Source of the DNA: Dethiosulfatarculus sandiegensis
GTDB taxonomy: Bacteria; Desulfobacterota; Desulfarculia; Desulfarculales; Desulfarculaceae
Direction of reading: 5' to 3'
DNA length: 64,000 nt
NCBI RefSeq assembly: GCF_000931935.2
Contig: NZ_AZAC01000034.1
Location: 248,001-312,000 of the forward strand
Shown: positions 15,233-23,591 of the stretch, piece after piece
Layout of the letters: each line of letters begins with the position of its first letter
How positions within the stretch are numbered: the first letter of the stretch is position 1
Translations under genes and position numbers: made by a program
Notes under the pieces: model-generated
Database searches by the model: none
What the model was told of the DNA's origin: nothing
Seen by the model: only the letters and a program-made list of their open reading frames with translations

Positions 15233-18037
15233 TCAAGAAAAAATCAGGCTTTTGCCCCGTTGCAACAGCCTGAGCAGATCCAGGGCGGGAATCGGGGCCT
15301 GGAAAAAATATCCCTGCATCTGATCGCAATTATTTTTCTTGAGAAAGGAAAGTTGTTCTTTGGTCTCCACTCCTTCGGCAACAACCCTCAGGTTAAGGCT
15401 CCTGCCCATGGAGATGATTGTGTTCACAATGGAAGCATTGTCCGGGTCGCTGGGAATGTCGTCCACAAAAGAGCGGTCGATTTTCAGTTCGTTCATGGGA
15501 AAGCGCTTCAGGTAATAAAGCGAGGAGTAGCCCCGGCCAAAGTCGTCCAAGGAAAGTTGAATTCCCAGATTGCTCAATCGGTGCATGGTGTTGATTGCTT
15601 CGTCAACATTTTGCATCACCATGTTTTCAGTGAGCTCAAGTTCCAGGGCATAGGGCGGCAGACCCGTATCGGAAAGGGTGTTTCCGACCATTTGGGGAAG
15701 GTCCTTTTGAGTGAACTGCTTGGGCGAAAGATTGACCGAAATCTGCATGCATTGATGGCCATGGTTCATCCAGGCCTTGGCCGTCCGGCAGGAGTTTCTC
15801 AAAACCCACCTGCCCAGGGGGATAATAAGCCCGGTTTCCTCTGCCAGGGGAATGAACTCATCCGGACCGATCAGCCCCTTGTCAGGGTGATTCCATCTTA
15901 CCAAGGCCTCGGCTCCGGCCATGGAACCGGTGCGAAGATCCACTTTCGGTTGGAAATAAACCTCAAGTTCTTCGTTTTTAATGGCGTTGCGTAGGCTTTC
16001 CTCTAAAGACATGCGCCTTTTGATACGGGTGTTTAGGTCCCTGGTAAATATACGGGTGGTGTTTTTACCCACGTCCTTGGCCTGGTACATGGCCATATCC
16101 GCGTTTGAGACCAGGGCTTCCAAGTCTTCGCCGTCGTCGGGATAAATGGTGATGCCAATACTGGCGGTGATGTACATTTCCCGTTCGTTGATCCAGAAGG
16201 GCTGGCTCATGGCCTTGATTATGCGGTTGGCTGCGCCCGTAGCCTGGTCTTTGCTGCCCGGATCCTTCAAGATCATGATGAACTCGTCGCCCCCCAGGCG
16301 GGCCACGGTATCCTGATCCCTTACCAGACTCAAAAGCCTTTCGGCGGTTGCACTTAAAAGTTTGTCCCCCACCGCGTGACCCAGGCTGTCGTTGATGTTT
16401 TTAAAGTTGTCAAGATCCAGAAAAAGCAGGGCCAGTTTGCCGTTGTGCTTGGAGACTTCACGCATGGCGTCGGCCAGGCGTTCGTTGAAAAATATGCGGT
16501 TGGGCAGGCCGGTCAAGGCGTCATGCAGGGCTTGGTGGGCTATTTTTGCCTCGCCCTGTTTAAGCTCGGTTAAGTCGTGCAAGGCTCCCACATAGTGACT
16601 TACCTTGCCGATTTCATTTTTAATCGCCCTTATGGAGAGCCATTGGGGATAGGTTTGACCGTTTTTGCGGCGGTTGAAAATTTCCCCCTGCCAGAAGCCG
16701 GTTTTTTGAATCGATTCCCACATGGCCTTGTGCAATTTGGCCGAGGTGCGGTTGGATCGCAGTATGGACGGATTGCGGCCAATAGCCTCTTGGGCAGAGT
16801 AACCCGTGATGGCTGTGAAACCGGGGTTGACCATCTGAATCACCCCATTTTCATTAGTGATGATCATGCCGTCCAGGGCGTTTTCAAAGGCCCTGGCCAA
16901 AAGTCTGACCCTTTGTTCGGAAAGGCGTCGCTGGGTGATGTCCTGCAAAACGCCCGAAAGTACGGCGGCCCTGCCGTGGGGGCCTTTCAGCCCCTCAAAG
17001 ATGGTGTGCAATATGCGTTCCTTGCCGTCCGGCCTTATTATGCGGTGTTCCTGGTGAACAGCCCCCTGGCAGCACAGGGCCTCGTCCATGTCACTTCTGA
17101 CTTTTCTTCTGTCTTTCGGGTGGACCAAATCCAGGTACTCGGCCATGTTGCCCGGGGAGTTGCCTTTGGGAAGCCCCAGAATGTTCAAGACTTCTTCGGA
17201 ACAGGTCATCACCCCTGAGTTGAGGTCCAATTCCCAGTTGCCCATGTGTGCCATTTTTTGGCTTCTGATCAGGCTCGCCTGGCTGTGGCGCAGGGCCTGC
17301 TCGGAGATTTTGCGCTGAGTTATATCCCTGGCCGCTCCCCGAACACCCACGGAGCGTCCTCTCCTGTCTTTGATCAGGGTGTTGGTGTATTCCACCAGCC
17401 GCTTCTGCCCCTTGCGGGTTACGAACTCAATGGTGCCGCAGGCTTCGCCGGTGGAGATTATTTGTTTGATATAGTTATCAAAAGAACTTCTCTGCCCCGG
17501 CTGCAGAAGGTCCACCACCTTGATTTCTTCGGTTTTGGCTGAAATGGTGCCGATAAAACGGCGAAAGGCCCGGTTGAGTTCTGTAAATTTGCCCTCAAAG
17601 TCGTGTACAAAAAATAGTTCCGAAGCGTTTTCAAAAAGTTCCTGATATTTCCCTTGGACTTCCTCCATGGCGCTTTTGGAACGTTCCAGATCAGTTACAT
17701 CACGCATCAGCACCATGTGGCCCGGGGAGCCGTTTCCCAGGCTGGTAAGCGGCGAAATGGATACATCCACCAGTTTCACTCCGTTATTCGCACCTGTCAT
17801 CATCAGACGGAGGTTTTTGACCGGAATCTGGTCAAGGGTGGTGTAATTAACTGCGTTTCTAAGCTTTTTTTGACTGGACAGATCAAAGAAGGAACAGATT
17901 TCATTGCCTAAAACAGCTTCATCGTTCAACTGGACAAGGTTTCGGAATGCCTGATTGGCTGAGATGATTTTCAGGTTGGAGTCAATCTGGCACAGTCCTC
18001 CTGAGAGAAGGGCCAGTAACTGTTCATATAACTGCAT
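15233..18037 (-). CDS. multi-PAS GGDEF-EAL c-di-GMP signalling protein
   Basis: A 934-residue soluble protein without membrane segments. Four PAS-type sensor domains occupy about residues 5-110, 130-245, 260-370 and 378-495 (for example GVIQMVNPGFTAITGYSAQE). A GGDEF domain follows (about 500-665) with intact RLGGDEF and an RDQD inhibitory-site motif just before it. A C-terminal EAL domain (about 680-930) has EALVRWNHP, LTENMV and LSLDDFGRGYSSL, so its phosphodiesterase residues look intact. It may make, break or switch c-di-GMP according to its sensors. It is separated from the next c-di-GMP gene by 334 bases. Confidence 0.93.
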   Translation of the reverse strand: MQLYEQLLALLSGGLCQIDSNLKIISANQAFRNLVQLNDEAVLGNEICSFFDLSSQKKLRNAVNYTTLDQIPVKNLRLMMTGANNGVKLVDVSISPLTSLGNGSPGHMVLMRDVTDLERSKSAMEEVQGKYQELFENASELFFVHDFEGKFTELNRAFRRFIGTISAKTEEIKVVDLLQPGQRSSFDNYIKQIISTGEACGTIEFVTRKGQKRLVEYTNTLIKDRRGRSVGVRGAARDITQRKISEQALRHSQASLIRSQKMAHMGNWELDLNSGVMTCSEEVLNILGLPKGNSPGNMAEYLDLVHPKDRRKVRSDMDEALCCQGAVHQEHRIIRPDGKERILHTIFEGLKGPHGRAAVLSGVLQDITQRRLSEQRVRLLARAFENALDGMIITNENGVIQMVNPGFTAITGYSAQEAIGRNPSILRSNRTSAKLHKAMWESIQKTGFWQGEIFNRRKNGQTYPQWLSIRAIKNEIGKVSHYVGALHDLTELKQGEAKIAHQALHDALTGLPNRIFFNERLADAMREVSKHNGKLALLFLDLDNFKNINDSLGHAVGDKLLSATAERLLSLVRDQDTVARLGGDEFIMILKDPGSKDQATGAANRIIKAMSQPFWINEREMYITASIGITIYPDDGEDLEALVSNADMAMYQAKDVGKNTTRIFTRDLNTRIKRRMSLEESLRNAIKNEELEVYFQPKVDLRTGSMAGAEALVRWNHPDKGLIGPDEFIPLAEETGLIIPLGRWVLRNSCRTAKAWMNHGHQCMQISVNLSPKQFTQKDLPQMVGNTLSDTGLPPYALELELTENMVMQNVDEAINTMHRLSNLGIQLSLDDFGRGYSSLYYLKRFPMNELKIDRSFVDDIPSDPDNASIVNTIISMGRSLNLRVVAEGVETKEQLSFLKKNNCDQMQGYFFQAPIPALDLLRLLQRGKSLIFS

Positions 18038-18371
18038 GTGAAATCCAGTTTAAATTAGAGCAACAACACAACTGTCTTAAAACTGATAGAACTTATAAAC
18101 TGGCAATAGTAAATGTGTTTTCTCTAACTGTATTAATATATTCCAAAGAACCTTAAATGCCCGATCCAAATTGAGCTTTTGCTGAATTGCCTCCCTGTAC
18201 CTCTCTGTTAGTGAAAAGACTATAGCGGATTGTGCCCCGGACGGCAATCAGAGGCACCCTCGGCGGTTATTCGGGAAATTGTCTGCTAAGACGCACCCTG
18301 TAGTACGAAAAAGAACAAATATGCTCCGACCTTATTGTGAAAGTTGAAATAAATAAGGAAATTAATTGCCG
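18038..18371. other. intergenic, no gene seen
   Basis: An A/T-rich stretch between two c-di-GMP genes on the same strand. It should hold the promoter of the GGDEF-EAL gene and the 3' end of the diguanylate cyclase transcript. I see no strong hairpin, RNA gene or protein frame with a ribosome site. Confidence 0.5.
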
Positions 18372-19430
18372 TTATATCTTGCCCAAGTCCGGATCGTTTT
18401 CGCTGCAGATAGAGTTTTTGCCTCTGGATTTGGCCAGATACATTGCCTTGTCCGCCCTTTCCAAAGCGGCGTCTGCTTTGGGATCCGAGGTGTGGAAGCA
18501 TGAAATGCCGATGGAAGCCGTTATGGGCCGCCTTTTCCCCCTGATGGTGAAGTTTGCGCTTTGGATGACTTTTCTGGCCTGCTCAGCCAGTTTGTAGGCA
18601 TCTTCCAACTTCGTTCTGGTCAGTAAAAAAACGAACTCGTCTCCTCCGTAGCGGGCGGAAAAGTCAGAGGGCCTGAGACTGTTAACCATAAGTCTGGCGA
18701 CTTCCTTGAGCGCCTGATCTCCCACCATATGGCCGTGGTTGTCGTTTATGTTTTTAAAATCATCCACATCCACAAGCATTAAAGAGCAGGGGGAGCCGTT
18801 TAACATATAGCGTTCAAATTCGCTGGCCAGACGCTGATCCCAGGCCCTGCGATTGGCAAGCTGGGTCAGTTCATCAGTCAGGGCCATGGTTTCCATCTTG
18901 GCCAGGGTCGCGGTAACCGCTTCCAAATCCTCGCCCTTGGAACGCAGACTGCCTCCCAAGTTCCGGTTGGCCTCGTTAATCAGGCGAACGTCTTTAAGGG
19001 TGCTGGCAAACCATTGGCTGATGGCTGAATCCACGTTCATCCGGTCGGCTTCTTTGAGGGAGGTGTCCATTCGCTGACTGGTGCGGTGGGCCAGTTCAGC
19101 GGCAGCCTTGGTTTCTTCAATGATTACTCTGGTGGTGTCCCGCACCTGGCGGACTATCTCTTCATTCAGCCTCATCATCCTTAGGTTGGCCCGGGGGCTG
19201 AAGAGCTGCTCAAAAACCCGGTTGGTGGTCTCCTCGGTCCATGATTCATCAGAATGCAGGAAGTCGTTCACCGTTTCGTTGACCAAGGGACGGCTTCCCT
19301 CGAAATAAAGATAAAAAATCATGTAATTTTCAGGTGTTGCCGGAATAGAATGCTTGCCCATGAAAGGCAGGACCTGTCTGGCTATTTCAAGAGACATGTT
19401 AAAAAGTTTTGTATTGGGTTTTAAGTCCAT
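18372..19430 (-). CDS. diguanylate cyclase (GGDEF)
   Basis: A 352-residue protein. The N-terminal 180 residues are helical (YMIFYLYFEGSRPLVNE, then a long coiled segment with many Glu/Arg) and probably sense or dimerise; I recognise no named domain. The GGDEF domain (about 190-345) has ALTDELTQLANRRAWDQRL, VDDFKNINDNHGHMVGD and YGGDEF, with an RPSD product-inhibition site five residues before GGDEF. All active-site residues are present, so it should make c-di-GMP. No membrane segment is seen. Confidence 0.92.
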   Translation of the reverse strand: MDLKPNTKLFNMSLEIARQVLPFMGKHSIPATPENYMIFYLYFEGSRPLVNETVNDFLHSDESWTEETTNRVFEQLFSPRANLRMMRLNEEIVRQVRDTTRVIIEETKAAAELAHRTSQRMDTSLKEADRMNVDSAISQWFASTLKDVRLINEANRNLGGSLRSKGEDLEAVTATLAKMETMALTDELTQLANRRAWDQRLASEFERYMLNGSPCSLMLVDVDDFKNINDNHGHMVGDQALKEVARLMVNSLRPSDFSARYGGDEFVFLLTRTKLEDAYKLAEQARKVIQSANFTIRGKRRPITASIGISCFHTSDPKADAALERADKAMYLAKSRGKNSICSENDPDLGKI

Positions 19431-19632
19431 TTAAAAAAAAATCTCCGCCACTCTGGGCTCAAGCGGGCTGTCGGTCCAACCTGATTCTCAAAAAAATATA
19501 AGCTAAAACAGTAAGTTCGTCTCAAGAGCGCGGAGAAATGGGGCGTATGAACTACAGCATGGCCGCACCTTGAAGCCAAATCGGAACTGCTCGTCGTGTA
19601 TAAAATCTATTCTACCGGTTATGCTCGAGTTG

Positions 19633-19698
19633 GCTTTGCTTTAAATGAAAATAATACCAGGTGTAACTCCTGGTATCAGCGCTAAATAATAGCAAAGC
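19633..19698. repeat. nested inverted repeat
   Basis: An inner pair ATACCAGG (19654-19661) and CCTGGTAT (19669-19676) with a 7-base loop sits inside an outer pair GCTTTGCT (19633-19640) and AGCAAAGC (19691-19698). The spacers between inner and outer arms are 13 and 14 bases, so one long interrupted stem is possible. It lies in a region with no gene, so it could be a small structured RNA or the remnant of a miniature element. Confidence 0.55.
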
Positions 19699-19902
19699 AA
19701 AGATCCGCGTACAAGCGTAAAGCATAGGATGAAAAGACCAGTATCATTTTGTTTAATTGGGTGAGTAGGGTATTCGCCGGATTGATTTAAAGATTGTATT
19801 TATAAGTAGCTATACGTTTTATGGAGTTCTGTGAAACAGTCTCGCTTCAAAGGATGAAATTTAATTTTCATTTTAACTGCCTTATAAAACCAGGGTTTTA
19901 AA

Positions 19903-19936
19903 CGCCCCCCAAAAGAACTGATCTTCTTTGGGGGGC
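19903..19936 (-). terminator. G/C-rich hairpin, possible terminator of the threonine aldolase transcript
   Basis: CGCCCCCCAAA and TTTGGGGGGCG pair almost perfectly with one bulge. It lies 130 bases past the threonine aldolase stop on its strand. The T-run is weak, and on the + strand GATTTTTTTC follows after a gap, so direction is not certain. Confidence 0.5.
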
Positions 19937-20065
19937 GAGAAAGTTGATTTTTTTCAGAAGAATAAGTCGCATTATCAATTTGTTTGATACTTTACGGATT
20001 GCTCAATCAGTCTGTTCGTCGATTCACTTAAATAAACCTTCCCAACACTGTATTCATATAGTCCA

Positions 20066-21097
20066 TTATTGAAAAACTTCCTGCAAAATGGAAATAGCCT
20101 CTTCTACGTCCTGGTCTGAGATTTCCAAATGCAACACCGCCCGCAAAAGGTTGCCTCCAAAAGGAACCACACCGAGCCCCAGTTGGCCCAGTCTGCTCAA
20201 GGCTTGCTCCGGGGAAAGGCCGCTGGGGGTTATGTCAAAGATCACAATGTTGGTTTGAATATCAGACGGGTCGATAAGAACCCCCTTCAACTCGGCCAAT
20301 GCGCGGGCCAGCTTTTGGGCCCGCTCATGATCCCTGGCCAGACGGTCTATATTGTTCTCAAGGGCAAAAATGCCCGCGGCAGCCAGAAAACCGGCTTGGC
20401 GCATGCCGCCGCCCAACCTTTTCCTTATACGGATGGCTTTTTCTATATTCTCCCGGGTGGAGACAACCATGGAACCAACCGGCGCGCCGAGCCCCTTGGA
20501 AAGGCAAAAGCTGATAGTGTCAAAAGAGGAAGCCAGCTCCTTGGGTGAATAGCCCCCCGCCAGGCAAGCGTTGAACATGCGGGCCCCGTCCAAATGCAAA
20601 TATAGCCCGTTTTCCCTGGCTAATTGAGCAAGCTCTTTTACATTTTCCAAGGGATACACCGCCCCGTTTCCCTTGTTGCTGGTGTTTTCCAGGGCCAGGA
20701 CCCTGGTAACGGGATAGTGGATGTTTGATTCCAGAATTGCGGGTTTCACCAGGTCGGGAGATAAAATTCCGCGCGGGTGGGGTATGGGGAAAAAGGAAAG
20801 CCCGGAAAGGGTCTGGGCCGCCGAGCCTTCAAAGCGGTAAAGATGAGCCCATTGGTGGCATATAACCTCATCGCCGGGTCTGGTCAAAAGCCTCAGGCAG
20901 ATCTGGTTGGCCATGGTGCCGCTGGGTGTAAAAAGAGCCGCCTCCTTGCCCAGCATCTCGGCGGCGATTTGCTGCAACCTGTTTATACTGGGGTCTTCTC
21001 CAAAAACATCGTCACCCACTTCAGCCTCGGCCATGGCGCTGCGCATGGGGACGCTGGGTTTTGTCACTGTGTCTGATCTGAGGTCTATTTTCAGCAT
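20066..21097 (-). CDS. ltaE: low-specificity L-threonine aldolase
   Basis: A 343-residue fold-type I PLP enzyme. It opens with IDLRSDTVTKPS and GDDVFGEDPSINRLQ, the family signature; FTPSGTMANQ follows, and the PLP lysine lies in FCLSKGLGAPVGS at about residue 200. LHLDGARMFNA carries the PLP-contacting Asp. It cleaves threonine or allo-threonine to glycine and acetaldehyde. It is divergent from the racemase-like gene at 21296 across 198 bases, so both deal with amino acids and may share control. Confidence 0.93.
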   Translation of the reverse strand: MLKIDLRSDTVTKPSVPMRSAMAEAEVGDDVFGEDPSINRLQQIAAEMLGKEAALFTPSGTMANQICLRLLTRPGDEVICHQWAHLYRFEGSAAQTLSGLSFFPIPHPRGILSPDLVKPAILESNIHYPVTRVLALENTSNKGNGAVYPLENVKELAQLARENGLYLHLDGARMFNACLAGGYSPKELASSFDTISFCLSKGLGAPVGSMVVSTRENIEKAIRIRKRLGGGMRQAGFLAAAGIFALENNIDRLARDHERAQKLARALAELKGVLIDPSDIQTNIVIFDITPSGLSPEQALSRLGQLGLGVVPFGGNLLRAVLHLEISDQDVEEAISILQEVFQ

Positions 21098-21295
21098 GTT
21101 TTTTTCTCCTGAGCCGGGTAAGTGGCATGCTTTCGGTGAAATGCCGGGTTGGTTTTATAGGTGAAAAATTGACCTGTTTTTGCTATCTGAGTGATATGTT
21201 GTTACCAGGATTTTAAACCTTTGTAAGCCAAAAGGCCAAGCGGGCATCTCCAAATAAAGGACACTATATCGCGCCCGTTGATTAGATAGGAGTAT

Positions 21296-21991
21296 ATGAT
21301 GAAGAATATCGGCATATTGGGAGGCACAAGCTGGGAATCCACAATTGAGTACTACCGCCTGATCAACGAGATGGTTAAAGAAAATCTGGGCGGTTTGCAT
21401 TCAGGCTCCATTTACCTTCATTCCTTTGATTTTGCCCCCTTGGAAGAATTGATGCGCACAGACAAATGGGATGAACTGGGCGATTTGATGGCCGAGCAGG
21501 CCTCGCGCCTTGAGGCCGCAGGCGCTGACTGCATGCTTTTGGCCAGCAACACCACCCATTTGGTTGCCCCTAGAGTTTCGGAAGTTTTGAATATACCTGT
21601 CTTGCATATTGCAGACAGCGTGGGCCGGGCGGCCAGGGAGCTCGGCGCTCAGAAAGTCGGGCTTTTGGGCACCAGCTTCACCATGGAAAAGGATCTCTAC
21701 CAGAGCAGGCTGAAACAAGAGCACGGACTTACGGTTCTGGCACCCGATGCTCCCGAGCGCCGGGAGATAAACCGGGTGATATTCGAGGAGCTTTGCCTGG
21801 GGAAAATTAATAACGATTCCGCGGAAAAATGCCTGGCCATGGTGGAGGAGCTTGCTGCCAAAGGGGCTCAGGCCGTGGTTCTGGGGTGCACTGAGTTGCC
21901 CCTTCTTATCAAGCAGGACAAGACCAAGGTGCCGCTTTTGGACTCAACCGAACTACATGCCAGGGATGCCGTCAGGTTTGCCTTGGGCTGA
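21296..21991 (+). CDS. aspartate/glutamate racemase family protein (YgeA-like)
   Basis: A 231-residue Asp/Glu racemase-fold protein: IGILGGTSWESTIEYYRLIN at the start, LLASNTTHLVAP near residue 81-92 and VLGCTELPLLI near 196-206. The second catalytic Cys is present; the first, usually Cys in the C-x-N-T motif of two-Cys racemases, is replaced here (Ala-Ser-Asn-Thr). The E. coli YgeA type is reported to use a Thr and a Cys, so a one-Cys enzyme is known in this family. Its amino acid substrate cannot be read from sequence. Confidence 0.85.
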   Translation: MMKNIGILGGTSWESTIEYYRLINEMVKENLGGLHSGSIYLHSFDFAPLEELMRTDKWDELGDLMAEQASRLEAAGADCMLLASNTTHLVAPRVSEVLNIPVLHIADSVGRAARELGAQKVGLLGTSFTMEKDLYQSRLKQEHGLTVLAPDAPERREINRVIFEELCLGKINNDSAEKCLAMVEELAAKGAQAVVLGCTELPLLIKQDKTKVPLLDSTELHARDAVRFALG

Positions 21992-22007
21992 AATCCGGCG
22001 GGGCTGT

Positions 22008-23372
22008 TTAGGATTTTCCCGGTTCCGGCGTGAGCTTTTTGAGTTTGCCTCTGGCATAAAAAAAGGCCATAAGCGCTGCCAGCCAGGTAACGCCGAAGAT
22101 TCCCCACCAGATGCCGATGAGGCCGGTTTTGAAAAAATGGGCGCAAAGGTAAAAGATCAGGCCCGGTGCGAATATCTGGCGGAAGATGCCGATCCATACG
22201 GCCAGGGCCGGCTTTTTAATGCCCTGCATGGCCGAGATGTTCACATATAGGATCACGTAGGCGTACAAGGCCCAGGCCGAGATGCTTAAATAATCGACCC
22301 CGGCCTTCACCACCAGGGGGTCGTCCGTGAAAAGCCTCATCAGGGGAGCGGCCATAAAGAAAACAAACACACCGCCCGCGCCCATGGCCACCGCGCCGTG
22401 GGCCAGGGCGGAGCGGACCGTCTGCCTGACCCTGTCCAGCAGCCCGGCGCCGTAATTCTGGGCTACAATGGTCAAGGTGGCGGTATTCAGCCCAATGGTC
22501 AGCAAAAGGACTATCTGCTCTATGCGGGTGGCAATGCCATAGGCTGCCACACCTTCCTTGCCAAAGATCCCCACAAAGTAGTTGATCACAAAAATACCGA
22601 GCCCCATGGTGACCATGTTTATGGTTGCGGGAACGCCTTGGCGGCATATCTCCAGGCAGGTCTTGATTCTCGGGATGAGTTCTTCCATCTTAATGGGGCG
22701 GTTCAGCAGTTCGGTGTTCTTAGCCCTGAAACCCAGGTAAATACAGCCTGCCAGGTGAATCAAGACAGTGGCCAGGGCCACACCTCTCACCCCCATGGCC
22801 GGCAGGAAAAAGCCGCCCAGCACAAACCAGGGATCCAACACCACATTCAGGAAAAAGCCGAAGATCAAAAAATTGCGAAAGGGTTTGGTCAGCCCCTGAG
22901 AGGTCAGGACGGCGTTAAGCATGTGCACTGTCTGAAAGACAACGGCCCCGTAAAACATCACATCCATGTATTCCAGACAGGTGTCGAGGTAAGCGCCTTC
23001 TGCGCCCAGGAATTTAAAAAGATAGGGCGATGCCCATAAACCGAAGAATGTGAGGCAAACAGAGAGAATCCAGCCCAGAACAATGCCTTGTAAGCAAAAG
23101 GCCCGGGCTTGATGAGGCATCTCACCGCCCAGGGCTGATCCAATCAGGGCGGTTGCTCCGGTTGCCAGACCGTTGCACAGGGAAATAATCAGAAAAAACA
23201 TGCCAAAGGAAAGGGAGAGCGCCGCCAGGGCCTCTGTGGAGATCAGGCCCGCGAAATAAGTGTCAACCAGGTTGAAAAGAGTGTTGAAGAAAAAGCCCAC
23301 GCTATAGGGAATCGCCAGACCGCGAATCAGTTTCGAAACAGGCTGCTTGGTCAGGTTCTGGGTCTTTTCCAT
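22008..23372 (-). CDS. MATE family multidrug efflux protein
   Basis: About 454 residues with some twelve hydrophobic segments and the MATE duplication. The N-terminal half starts SKLIRGLAIPYSVGFFFNTLFNLVDTYFAG, resembling the family's first helix region, and LSLSFGMFFLIISLCNGLATGATALIGSALGG. It should export cationic compounds with Na+ or H+ entry. The frame opens at 23411, but ATG 23372 (MEKTQNL) has GGAG seven bases ahead and a normal N-terminus, so I start there. It converges with the racemase-like gene, 16 bases apart. Confidence 0.9.
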   Translation of the reverse strand: MEKTQNLTKQPVSKLIRGLAIPYSVGFFFNTLFNLVDTYFAGLISTEALAALSLSFGMFFLIISLCNGLATGATALIGSALGGEMPHQARAFCLQGIVLGWILSVCLTFFGLWASPYLFKFLGAEGAYLDTCLEYMDVMFYGAVVFQTVHMLNAVLTSQGLTKPFRNFLIFGFFLNVVLDPWFVLGGFFLPAMGVRGVALATVLIHLAGCIYLGFRAKNTELLNRPIKMEELIPRIKTCLEICRQGVPATINMVTMGLGIFVINYFVGIFGKEGVAAYGIATRIEQIVLLLTIGLNTATLTIVAQNYGAGLLDRVRQTVRSALAHGAVAMGAGGVFVFFMAAPLMRLFTDDPLVVKAGVDYLSISAWALYAYVILYVNISAMQGIKKPALAVWIGIFRQIFAPGLIFYLCAHFFKTGLIGIWWGIFGVTWLAALMAFFYARGKLKKLTPEPGKS

Positions 23373-23591
23373 TTGGGGCTCCGGGCATGGGCTGTTTCTC
23401 AATTTAAGCAAAAGGCTTTTGAGTCGAATCCAGACTTTAACCGCAGGCTATTTATTTTGCCAGTTTATTTCAAACTCTGTTAATGAGGTTGGGTTGTTTG
23501 ACAGATTTGGGGTACGGCTCTAACATTCGATAGTTAAATTATTTCCATATGATAACTTAATTTAATTGTAACATTCCCCGGAGGCCTGCCC

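Larger units (their letters stand above)
19431..20065. other. 635-base intergenic region
   Basis: It holds no protein frame that I trust. It contains the nested inverted repeat at 19633-19698 and the G/C-rich hairpin at 19903-19936, both listed separately. Otherwise it is A/T-rich. Confidence 0.5.
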
